Source: Borrelia sp. P9F1
Lineage (GTDB): Bacteria > Spirochaetota > Spirochaetia > Borreliales > Borreliaceae
Direction: 5' to 3'
Assembly: GCF_030436115.1 (NCBI RefSeq)
Contig: NZ_CP129407.1
Coordinates: 528,502-592,501 of the forward strand
DNA: 64,000 nt
The first letter of the stretch is position 1. The number at the start of each line of letters is the position of its first letter. This document shows, piece by piece, positions 53,917 to 61,440 of this stretch. A program made the translations under genes and the position numbers. The notes under the pieces are model-generated. The model made no database searches and was not told the DNA's origin. It was given only the letters and a program-made list of their open reading frames with translations.

Positions 53917-53918
53917 TT

Positions 53919-54488
53919 ATGGGGTTTTTAGATTTTTTTAAAAAGGTAGCTACTTTGGATTTGATAGCACCTGTTAGTGGCAAGGTTGTTTCAATCGATA
54001 AAGTTCCGGACGAGGCGTTTGCTGAGAAAATAGTTGGTGATGGGGTTGCTATTGTTCCTACGGGCAGTGAGTTAGTTGCACCTTGTGATGGAACTATTGG
54101 TAAGATTTTCAAGACAAATCATGCTTTTAGTCTTGAGACTAAAGAGGGCGTTGAAATTTTTGTTCACTTTGGTATTAATACTCTTAATTTGAATGGAAAG
54201 GGGTTTACAAGGGTTGCTGAAGAAGGGTCGAGCGTGAAGCAGGGAGATGTTGTTATTAGACTTGATCTTGACTATTTAAAGGCTCATGCGGAATCAGTGG
54301 TTACTCCCGTTGTTATTGCAAATTCTGATGAGGTTTCGAATATTGAGTACGTATTTGGCAGGTTTGATGATGGTTCTGAATATATCTTACCTTCTTCTGC
54401 TTCTTTAACAGAAGATGTCAGAAATAAGATATCCCAAACCAAGCCCGTTGAGGCTGGCAAGGATCTGGTTCTTAGAGTCAAAAAATAG
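53919..54488 (+). CDS. crr: PTS glucose-specific EIIA component
   Basis: Accepts phosphate from HPr and passes it to sugar EIIBC proteins encoded elsewhere. 189 residues, soluble. Active-site His residues are in FKTNHAFSLET and EIFVHFGINTL. The LIAPVSGKVVSIDKVPDEAF start and TPVVIANSDE are typical. The C-terminal ~30 residues extend past the usual ~169-residue form. No EIIBC gene is in the window. Confidence 0.96.
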   Translation: MGFLDFFKKVATLDLIAPVSGKVVSIDKVPDEAFAEKIVGDGVAIVPTGSELVAPCDGTIGKIFKTNHAFSLETKEGVEIFVHFGINTLNLNGKGFTRVAEEGSSVKQGDVVIRLDLDYLKAHAESVVTPVVIANSDEVSNIEYVFGRFDDGSEYILPSSASLTEDVRNKISQTKPVEAGKDLVLRVKK

Positions 54489-54501
54489 GGGCATGCGCCC
54501 C
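54488..54501. terminator. GC-rich hairpin between crr and htpG
   Basis: GGGGC-ATGC-GCCCC is a perfect 5-bp stem beginning at the crr stop codon, between convergent genes. The flanks are AT-rich but lack a clear T-run, so termination strength is uncertain. Confidence 0.45.
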
Positions 54502-54521
54502 TGTTCATTACTTTACACATA

Positions 54522-56369
54522 TTATATATTTTTCTCTAAAATTTCGTTTAGAATGTTGATAAATTGACTTGGGTTTTTGCTAGGCAAGCCCGATGTTATT
54601 ATTGCTTCTTCAAGGAGTATGATGCTTATTTTCTCCAAGTTCTCGCTGTCTAGGTTTTTTAAATTTTTAACGATTTTGTTATTTGGATTTAGCTCAAGGA
54701 TCGGTTTTGTTTCTTTCACTTCTTGTCCCATTGACAGCATAATCCTTTGCATTTGATAGGTAGGATCAGCACTGTCAATAATGATTGCTGATGGTTCTTT
54801 GATTAATGTGGCTGATAACAAAACATCTTTAACTTGGTCTTTAAGTATTTCTTTTACTTTTAACAAGATATCCTTAAATTCTTCTTCGGTTTTTTTAAAG
54901 TTTTCATCTTTTAATTCATCGCTTGTTTCGTTTTTATTGATTGCTTTCAGTTTTGTTCCGTCGTATTCCGTCATAAAATTTAAAATAGCCTCATCAAGTT
55001 CGTCATCCATAATAAGAGTCTCGTATCCTCTTTCTTTATAGGCAGTTACAATTGGATTGGCTTTTAGTATGTTTTCTCTCCCCCCAGTTATGTAATATAT
55101 ACTTTTTTGGCCCTCAGGCATTCTACCTTTATATTCTTTCAAAGAGACAAATCCATCCACGCTAGAAGATTTAAATCTAATCAAAGATATGAGTTTTTCT
55201 CTATTATCAAAGTCAGAATAAACTCCCTCTTTCAAACATCTTCCAAATTCTTTTGAAAATTCAGCAAACTTGGAAGAATCTGCTTCACTTAATTTTTCAA
55301 GTTCGCCTAGTATTTTTTTTACAGAAGATAACTTTATTTTAGATAGTATTTTATTTTGCTGTAAAATCTCCCTGCTTACGTTTAGCGGTAGGTCTTGGCA
55401 ATCTATTACTCCTTTTATAAATCTTAAATAATTTGGAAGTAAGCTACCCTCAGAGTCTGTGATAAAAACTCTGTTTATGAATAACCTCACACCAGGTTTG
55501 GGATTTGGGTAGTATAGGTCATAAGGAGCCTTGCTTGGAACATAGAAAAGGTTTATGTATTCAATGCTTCCTTCAGCTTTTGTATGGATATGGATAAGTG
55601 GATTTTCATAGTCAAAAGTCAGATTTTTATAAAATTCATTATATTCTTCATCAGTAATTTCACTTTTGTTTTTTATCCAAATTGCTGTAGTTTCGTTTAC
55701 CTTATCTTCTTTGTCTTCAAACCCCTCTTGTTTTCCATCTTTCATTAAGGGTTCCCTATATTTAATGGATATAGGATAGTTAATATGGTTTGAATATTTT
55801 TTTATAATCTCTTGAATTTTCCATTTACTAGTATACTCAGTTCCTTCTTCATTAAGATAAAGGGTTATTTCGGTGCCCATGTCATCTTTTTCCGTTTGAT
55901 CTATTTCATACCCTGTCTTCCCATCGCTAGACCAGATATAGGCATTCTCTTCTAGAGCTTTTCTTGTTCTAACTTCAACTTTTTCTGACACGATAAAAGC
56001 ACTATAAAAGCCAACTCCAAACTGTCCAATTAAACTTGAGGCTTTTTTTTCATCTTTTTTTAAGTTATTAATAAATTCCTTAGTGCCTGATTTTGCAATT
56101 ACTCCAAGATGATTCATTAGATCCTCTTTATTCATTCCAATACCGTTATCTTTGATTTTAATGATTTTGTCATCAAAACTTATTTCTATCTTTGGATCTA
56201 GGTTAATACCTTTAAATTTTTCATCTGTTAGGTTTAAAAATTTAAGCTTATCAATTGCATCAGAAGCGTTTGATATTAGTTCTCGTAAAAATATCTCTTT
56301 ATGGGAATAAAGAGAGTGTATGATTAAATAAAGCAAGTCATTAACTTCTGTGTCAAACTGTTTTTTCAT
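54522..56369 (-). CDS. htpG: Chaperone HtpG (Hsp90)
   Basis: ATP-dependent chaperone. 615 residues from the ATG at 56369, with GGGGGAAA upstream; an upstream in-frame ATG at 56414 would add 15 residues. GHKL ATPase motifs: ELISNASDAIDKL, IKDNGIGMNKEDL and IGQFGVGFYSAFIV. The middle domain has the catalytic Arg region (PLNVSREILQQN). The C-terminal dimerisation domain is shorter and lacks an MEEVD tail, as in bacteria. Monocistronic, convergent with crr. Confidence 0.97.
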   Translation of the reverse strand: MKKQFDTEVNDLLYLIIHSLYSHKEIFLRELISNASDAIDKLKFLNLTDEKFKGINLDPKIEISFDDKIIKIKDNGIGMNKEDLMNHLGVIAKSGTKEFINNLKKDEKKASSLIGQFGVGFYSAFIVSEKVEVRTRKALEENAYIWSSDGKTGYEIDQTEKDDMGTEITLYLNEEGTEYTSKWKIQEIIKKYSNHINYPISIKYREPLMKDGKQEGFEDKEDKVNETTAIWIKNKSEITDEEYNEFYKNLTFDYENPLIHIHTKAEGSIEYINLFYVPSKAPYDLYYPNPKPGVRLFINRVFITDSEGSLLPNYLRFIKGVIDCQDLPLNVSREILQQNKILSKIKLSSVKKILGELEKLSEADSSKFAEFSKEFGRCLKEGVYSDFDNREKLISLIRFKSSSVDGFVSLKEYKGRMPEGQKSIYYITGGRENILKANPIVTAYKERGYETLIMDDELDEAILNFMTEYDGTKLKAINKNETSDELKDENFKKTEEEFKDILLKVKEILKDQVKDVLLSATLIKEPSAIIIDSADPTYQMQRIMLSMGQEVKETKPILELNPNNKIVKNLKNLDSENLEKISIILLEEAIITSGLPSKNPSQFINILNEILEKNI

Positions 56370-56488
56370 GAAATTTCCCCCTCTTTCGCTTGGTTTAATC
56401 TTTACTTTTTCCATGATATAACATAATCTGAAAATAATGAATAAAGTGGCTTTGTTTGAAATGAAAAGTTAAGATAGGGGACAATGCG

Positions 56489-57883
56489 ATGGATGTTGGT
56501 GTTTATGGGTTGGGTGTTATGGGTAGCAGTTTAGCTTTAAATATTGCTGATAACGGGTTTAATGTTTCTGTTTATAATAGAGACAATGAAAGGACTGAGG
56601 TTTTTCTTGTAAACAATGCTCATAGGAAGATTATTGGATTTAAAGATGTTGAGAGTTTTATTAAAAGTTTAAAAAAACCTAGAAAAATTATTTTAATGAT
56701 ATCAAGCTCAGCTGTGGATAAGGTAATTGAGCAAATTCTACCTCTAGTTGAAAAATTTGATATTATCGTTGACGGCGGAAATTCTCATTACAAGAATACC
56801 ATGAGAAGAGAACGAGAGTTATTCTCTAGGGATGTTTATTTTGTTGGACTTGGAATTTCGGGGGGTGAAGAGGGCGCTCGGTCTGGGTCTTCTTTGATGT
56901 ATGGAGGTAGCAGAAAGTCTTATGAGTTAATTGAACCTATTTTAAATGAGATAGCTGCAAAGACACGGGTGGGAGATGTTTGCTCTGCTTATATTGGTGA
57001 GAATGGAGCAGGCCACTATGTAAAGATGATTCATAATGGGATTGAGTACGCCGATATGCAACTTATTAGTGAAGCATATTTTTTTATGAAGAAAGCTTTT
57101 AATTTAGATAATTTGAGGATCGCAGAAGTGTTTGAAAAGTGGAATGAGGGAGAGCTTTCTAGTTATTTGGTGGAAATAACATCTAGTATTCTAAAATACA
57201 AAGAAAATAATGAGTATTTGCTTGATAAGATTTTGGATGTTGCAAATCAAAAGGGTACTGGCAAATGGACTTCAATTGAAGCTTTTGAGACAGGTGTGCC
57301 AGCAAATTTGATTTTTGAGTCTGTGTTCGCACGGTTTGTCTCCACATTAAAACATGAAAGGGTAATCGCTAGTGACATTCTTAAAATGGATTTAGGGCCA
57401 TTTGAATTTGATCTTAGTGATTGGATTTTGGATCTTTATTATGCCCTTTTAGTTTCAAAGATATTAGCTTATGCTCAGGGGTTCATGTTGCTTAAGTCGG
57501 CATCTGTTAATTATAGTTGGGATTTAAACTTGGGAAAAATTTCTTTGGTTTGGAGAGAGGGTTGCATAATTAGGAGTGTTTTCCTAGAAAAGATTAAACT
57601 AGCGTACGACAAAAATCCTCACCTTATCAATCTGCTTTTCGATGACTACTTTTTAGAGATAATTAAGAAGCATCACAAGTCCCTAAGAAGGGTAGTCTCA
57701 AAAGCTAGCGAAATCGGAATACCTTTACCGGTATTTTATGCAAGCCTTTCGTTTCTGGATTCTTATTCTACTAATTACTTACCAACCAATCTAATACAGG
57801 CTCAGCGAGACTTCTTCGGGGCACATAAGTTCGAAAGACTGGATTCGAAGCTGGGTGAGTTTTTCCATAGTAATTGGCAATAG
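56489..57883 (+). CDS. gnd: 6-phosphogluconate dehydrogenase (decarboxylating)
   Basis: Oxidises 6-phosphogluconate to ribulose 5-phosphate, giving NADPH and pentose for prs. 464 residues. Rossmann motif VYGLGVMGSSLALNIADNGF with NRDNERT (NADP type); substrate loops GISGGEEGARSGSSLMYGG and KMIHNGIEYADMQLI; a C-terminal helical domain, then NLIQAQRDFFGAHKFERLD. ATG at 56489 follows AGGGGA. Complete. The stop abuts the convergent gene at 57884. Confidence 0.97.
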   Translation: MDVGVYGLGVMGSSLALNIADNGFNVSVYNRDNERTEVFLVNNAHRKIIGFKDVESFIKSLKKPRKIILMISSSAVDKVIEQILPLVEKFDIIVDGGNSHYKNTMRRERELFSRDVYFVGLGISGGEEGARSGSSLMYGGSRKSYELIEPILNEIAAKTRVGDVCSAYIGENGAGHYVKMIHNGIEYADMQLISEAYFFMKKAFNLDNLRIAEVFEKWNEGELSSYLVEITSSILKYKENNEYLLDKILDVANQKGTGKWTSIEAFETGVPANLIFESVFARFVSTLKHERVIASDILKMDLGPFEFDLSDWILDLYYALLVSKILAYAQGFMLLKSASVNYSWDLNLGKISLVWREGCIIRSVFLEKIKLAYDKNPHLINLLFDDYFLEIIKKHHKSLRRVVSKASEIGIPLPVFYASLSFLDSYSTNYLPTNLIQAQRDFFGAHKFERLDSKLGEFFHSNWQ

Positions 57884-58423
57884 TTAGATATAGTATTTTG
57901 CAAATATTCCTCCAATTATATTTGTCTTAAGACCCGCATAGAGGTGGTGATATGCAAGAGATCTTGTGTTTGATATAAATTCTATTGAAGGTGCTATTTT
58001 AAAACCCATTTCTACCTTTTCTGTTAGGTCGTAGAAAAGGACCACTGGTGTTCTGACTCCAAATCCCAATTGTAGGTTTATTAAATCTGATTTGCGAGAT
58101 GCTATGTGTATGCTGCCTCCGATGCCTAATCCAATGGATAGCCTTTCCATTAAGGGTACTGTGAAGATTAAATCTAGAGCTGCAAGTGCAAACAGGTTGA
58201 AGTCGTATTTTTTTGAGTCAATGCCACGGCCGGATAAAATTATTCCATTTGTACCCCCATACCCTATCTCGACGTCAATGAACGGGAAGGACATAATGTA
58301 ATTGAACATGGGGTTTCCAATGCTGCCTCCAAATCCCACTCCTCTGTTTAGGTACGAATTTCTTCCAAACGTATCAGCCCATGTAATTAATAGCAAAAAT
58401 ATTATTAGTATCAGTTTTTTCAC
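57884..58423 (-). CDS. Exported beta-rich protein, paralogue family member 1 (divergent)
   Basis: 179 residues from a GTG at 58423, chosen because GGAGG lies five bases upstream; an ATG eight codons earlier has none. Signal peptide KKLILIIFLLLITWADTFG. The mature part is Gly-rich amphipathic beta strands (GVGFGGSIGNPMFNYIMSF, IDVEIGYGG, LSIGLGIGGSIHIASR) ending YAGLKTNIIGGIFAKYYI, consistent with a small outer-membrane barrel. Most distant of four tandem leftward relatives. Function unknown. Confidence 0.75.
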   Translation of the reverse strand: MKKLILIIFLLLITWADTFGRNSYLNRGVGFGGSIGNPMFNYIMSFPFIDVEIGYGGTNGIILSGRGIDSKKYDFNLFALAALDLIFTVPLMERLSIGLGIGGSIHIASRKSDLINLQLGFGVRTPVVLFYDLTEKVEMGFKIAPSIEFISNTRSLAYHHLYAGLKTNIIGGIFAKYYI

Positions 58424-58535
58424 TATGCCTCCAATAATTAAACACATGCCATTATATCACATACTAGTTTTAAGGATTAAACAAAGGCCCGCAAGTTACA
58501 CTACAGGCGTTTTACTAGTGTGTTGTTTAAAGATT

Positions 58536-59051
58536 TTATACAATCCAAAACCTGAGCCCCAGAGTTGCAAATATCTCCCATTTTCGAGCCGAATCGAAAC
58601 TTCCTCCCCAAATATTGACACCGGGTCCTAATTTTAAAAAAATGTCAAACAATTTTTTACTAACTGAGAAATTTAGTATAAAAGATAGGCGCCCCCCAAT
58701 ATTCATTGAACCATAAACTTTCTGAGTGCGATTCCACTTCGATATCCACCACATACCATATACACCAATTCCAAGTGCAATATCTATCAGATTGTATTCC
58801 TCTATCAAATTGTATGTAGGGGTTACAAACTCCAAAGAAGAAAATATTGTACTGGCATTTTGAAACAAATTCTTCAACCCATTGTAAAGTCCAATCTCTA
58901 TTTCAATGTTGGGTCCCAAGACTAGTTGAAATGTACTTGGGAAAGGTCCCGTTACTCCAAAGCCAAAGGCTCCTCGACTTGAATACAAATCGTCTGCCGA
59001 GGTGCCAATAGCAACCAATAATAAGACTAAAATCAACACTGTCTTTCCCAT
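58536..59051 (-). CDS. Exported beta-rich protein, paralogue family member 2
   Basis: 171 residues. Signal peptide KTVLILVLLLVAIGTSADD. Shares the family pattern SRGAFGFGVTGPFPSTFQL, then IEIEIGLYNGLKNLFQNA, YGMWWISKW and a C terminus IFATLGLRFWIV whose last aromatic residues fit a barrel end signal. ATG with GGGGAA upstream. Closest to the gene at 59180, sharing GLYNG and the GMWW/GTMW pattern. Confidence 0.8.
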   Translation of the reverse strand: MGKTVLILVLLLVAIGTSADDLYSSRGAFGFGVTGPFPSTFQLVLGPNIEIEIGLYNGLKNLFQNASTIFSSLEFVTPTYNLIEEYNLIDIALGIGVYGMWWISKWNRTQKVYGSMNIGGRLSFILNFSVSKKLFDIFLKLGPGVNIWGGSFDSARKWEIFATLGLRFWIV

Positions 59052-59179
59052 ATTCCCCTATATCCACAACTCTGCCTGTTAAGTATATACGCAAACGCTT
59101 TAAAATGAAATTTGTAGTCTTGCCTGATATTCCGAGTACGTTTAAAGAGCAAAAACACCTCCTCTGAGTTATATATTTT

Positions 59180-59689
59180 TTACGCGAACCAGAACCTAAA
59201 TCCAAGTCCTGCAAATACTTCCCATCTAAAACCCACTCCTCCGCTCCAAATATTCATTCCAAGACCAGGCGCTACTTTTAAAAATAAATCAAATCTATGC
59301 CTAGACACTGCAAGGTTTAAAAATAAGGGCAGTCGTGCACCTACGCTCACTGGACCACTGTTTGCTTGGCCATTACCCCATCTCGATAACCACATAGTGC
59401 CATATGCGCCACCCCCCACAGCAAATTCTAAAATGTTAGCTGCCCCCGGGAAGGTGTACAAGTAGAAGATGTAATCTAGTGCAAGAAATAACGTTCTCCA
59501 GTCTTTAAATAAATTGTTTGCACCGTTGTAAAGGCCAAAATCTATATCCACATTCCCAATGCTTAATTCTAATACAATAGGGAAAGGCAACAAAAACCCC
59601 GCACCAAATTTACTTCTTGCCGTTGAATTCGCAAAAACAGGACTCAAGCACAACGCCAACATTATAACAATTGCAATCTTTTTTTTCAT
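59180..59689 (-). CDS. Exported beta-rich protein, paralogue family member 3
   Basis: 169 residues. Signal peptide KKKIAIVIMLALCLSPVFANS. Family pattern ARSKFGAGFLLPFPIVLELS, VDIDFGLYNGANNLFKDW, YGTMWLSRWG, VGARLPLFLNLAVSRHR and C terminus VFAGLGFRFWFA. ATG with AGAGGGGG upstream. Each of the four genes has its own signal peptide, and three have a clear ribosome site, so they look like separate functional genes from old duplications. Confidence 0.8.
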   Translation of the reverse strand: MKKKIAIVIMLALCLSPVFANSTARSKFGAGFLLPFPIVLELSIGNVDIDFGLYNGANNLFKDWRTLFLALDYIFYLYTFPGAANILEFAVGGGAYGTMWLSRWGNGQANSGPVSVGARLPLFLNLAVSRHRFDLFLKVAPGLGMNIWSGGVGFRWEVFAGLGFRFWFA

Positions 59690-59776
59690 AATAATCCCCC
59701 TCTATAGGAATATGTAATCCTAGATTAGAGAAATTCAACAGATTTGTGTTAATGTAGTGACCTGAGTAATCTAATT

Positions 59777-60346
59777 TTAAATCCAACCCTTTATTCCTAC
59801 AGATAAATCCCCCCTTATTGGGAATATAAATTGCCTACTGGGAGTCTGTCCGATAAAAAGAGACGGAGAAGTCCTTATGCTGATTTCAAAATTATCACCT
59901 AACATTTTGTACTTTATTCCAAAGGGAACAGACAATCCAATCTTATAGCTAACGCCTGAATAAGATCTTTGTCCATATATTTCTGACGTGCTACCAACTT
60001 CTAAGAATAGACCAGCACCCATAAAAAAAAAGAAAGCATTTAAAATATGTAGATCTGAGAATATATAATGAGTATGTGTATAGAACATGAGTTCTTTCGA
60101 AAAAAGATTTGTAATACTTGTGTGTATCATCCCTATACCGAGGTCAAAATTTTTTATACTAAATTCCATTCCTGTCGGAAAGGGAAAGAAAATACCAAAC
60201 CCGAACTTTCCTCTTGAGCAAAGATTGGGGGGATTATTCATTTTAGTCGTGGTAGAACCGTTTTCTGAGGTTTCTCTTGAAAATATGTGAGCAGGAGTTA
60301 GTGTTGCCAATAAGAACAGCATGAATAATAATTTTTTGCTTAGCAT
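59777..60346 (-). CDS. Exported beta-rich protein, paralogue family member 4
   Basis: 189 residues. Signal peptide KKLLFMLFLLATLTPAHIFS. A ~20-residue Asn/Thr-rich insert precedes the family pattern SRGKFGFGIFFPFPTGMEFS, FDLGIGMIHTSITNLFSK, KIGLSVPFGIKYKMLG and an end in GDLSVGIKGWI. The ribosome site is weak. First of the four leftward genes; its promoter region carries a perfect palindrome (60402-60423). Confidence 0.75.
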   Translation of the reverse strand: MLSKKLLFMLFLLATLTPAHIFSRETSENGSTTTKMNNPPNLCSRGKFGFGIFFPFPTGMEFSIKNFDLGIGMIHTSITNLFSKELMFYTHTHYIFSDLHILNAFFFFMGAGLFLEVGSTSEIYGQRSYSGVSYKIGLSVPFGIKYKMLGDNFEISIRTSPSLFIGQTPSRQFIFPIRGDLSVGIKGWI

Positions 60347-60396
60347 TTGCGTTTTCTCTATATTTAAGAAGCTAATCAGTAGTAGCCTACATGCCC

Positions 60397-60402
60397 ATTA
60401 TA
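60397..60402 (-). promoter_or_regulatory. -10 box for the leftward exported-protein array
   Basis: TATAAT on the minus strand, directly next to the 22-bp palindrome; -35 candidates further right (TGAAAT at 60420-60425, 17-base spacer) are weak. Confidence 0.45.
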
Positions 60403-60423
60403 AATAATGTTTTAACATTATTT
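60402..60423. promoter_or_regulatory. 22-bp palindrome, candidate operator
   Basis: AAATAATGTT (60402-60411) and AACATTATTT (60414-60423) form a perfect 10-bp inverted repeat around TT. It occupies the spacer of the leftward promoter and lies ~150 bases upstream of cheW, so a bound protein could control the exported-protein array and perhaps the che operon. Confidence 0.5.
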
Positions 60424-60431
60424 CACATTTA

Positions 60432-60459
60432 TTTAGTATTTAAATTTTTGATTTATAAT
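60432..60459 (+). promoter_or_regulatory. Possible promoter of the cheW-cheA operon
   Basis: TTTAGT (60432-60437) and TATAAT (60454-60459), 16-base spacer, ~95 bases before the cheW ATG. A consensus TTGACA at 60501-60506 also occurs, but only poor -10 boxes follow it. Confidence 0.4.
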
Positions 60460-60552
60460 TGGTGTTTAGCGGTGTGTGGAATAATGTGGGGTTACAAAGA
60501 TTGACATTATGACATTCTACTTGTTTATTAGTTCTATCATTAAGAGGCACTT

Positions 60553-61089
60553 ATGGAATTAGAAACGGATTTGCAGAGTATGCTAAGTCAGTATCTTTTG
60601 TTTAGTTTGGATGAACTCTATGCCATCGAGATTAAATATGTAGTTGAGGTATTAGAATACACTAAAATATCTAAAATACCAAGAACACCTGATTATATGG
60701 CGGGTATAATTAACAATCGAGGGAAAATAGTACCCATAATCGACATTAGAAGACAGTTTGGTATGGAGGAACGTAGGATTAGCGAGGAGGAGATTAAGAA
60801 AAACAAAGGGGTTGATGTTTCAAATATCATCATACTGACTCTGACGTATGAGGGTGATGAGTTTAATCTTGGGATTTTGGTAGATTATGTTAATGAAGTT
60901 CTTGAATTAGATCCGGCTAGTATTGATGATACCCCAAAGATTGGTACTGGGTTTAACGCTAGGTTTATCTCAGGGATTGGTAAGAGTAAAAATAGGTTTA
61001 TCATTATTCTTGACATAGAGAATTTGTTTGATATTAAGGAGCTTTCCAAGTTTAGAAATACTACGATATATGATCCTGATAATGAGTAA
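60553..61089 (+). CDS. cheW2: Chemotaxis coupling protein CheW
   Basis: Links chemoreceptors to CheA. 178 residues. SH3-like double barrel with landmarks LLFSLDELYAIEIKYVVEVL, ISKIPRTPDYMAGIINNRGK, IVPIIDIRRQFG and NLGILVDYVNEVLELD. A short acidic/basic insert (MEERRISEEEIKKNKGVD) and a C-terminal tail extend it beyond the ~150-residue norm. First gene of a rightward operon; gene order matches the cheW2-cheA1 locus of Lyme Borrelia, as I recall. Confidence 0.93.
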   Translation: MELETDLQSMLSQYLLFSLDELYAIEIKYVVEVLEYTKISKIPRTPDYMAGIINNRGKIVPIIDIRRQFGMEERRISEEEIKKNKGVDVSNIIILTLTYEGDEFNLGILVDYVNEVLELDPASIDDTPKIGTGFNARFISGIGKSKNRFIIILDIENLFDIKELSKFRNTTIYDPDNE

Positions 61090-61104
61090 TAGGAGTTTTG
61101 TATT

Positions 61105-61416
61105 ATGCTTTATAAGCCAGAAGGGGACCTTGTAATAAATAACATTTTTAGGGTTAAGGAGGATCTTTTGGATATTTTCAAAGATATGCAGGAGGGGGAT
61201 ACTCTTACTGTTAACCTTTCAAATGTAGAAAAAATTGACATTACTTTCATACAAATTTTGTATGCTTCTAATAAGTACGCTAAGAGTAGAAAGTTATTTT
61301 TAAAGATAGAATATCCATCCGACGAAGTTTTAAGTTCGTTGTTGTATGGTGGGTTTTTAAGCGATATTGAGGATGTTGATAATTTGAATTTAGGGCCTAG
61401 TTTGGTTGAATTTTAG
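61105..61416 (+). CDS. STAS-domain protein
   Basis: 103 residues, one STAS (anti-anti-sigma-like) domain: LVINNIFRVKEDLLDIFKDM, TLTVNLSNVEKIDITFIQIL, YAKSRKLFLKIEYPSDEVLS. The usual phosphorylation signature D-S/T-S/T-G reads DITF; the Thr sits where the phosphorylated Ser normally is, so phospho-control remains possible. It lies between cheW and cheA. Partner kinase unknown; the RsbU-like phosphatase at 13914 is a candidate opposing enzyme (inference). Confidence 0.88.
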   Translation: MLYKPEGDLVINNIFRVKEDLLDIFKDMQEGDTLTVNLSNVEKIDITFIQILYASNKYAKSRKLFLKIEYPSDEVLSSLLYGGFLSDIEDVDNLNLGPSLVEF

Positions 61417-61440
61417 TTTTATGTATTTAAAGGGAAGCTT

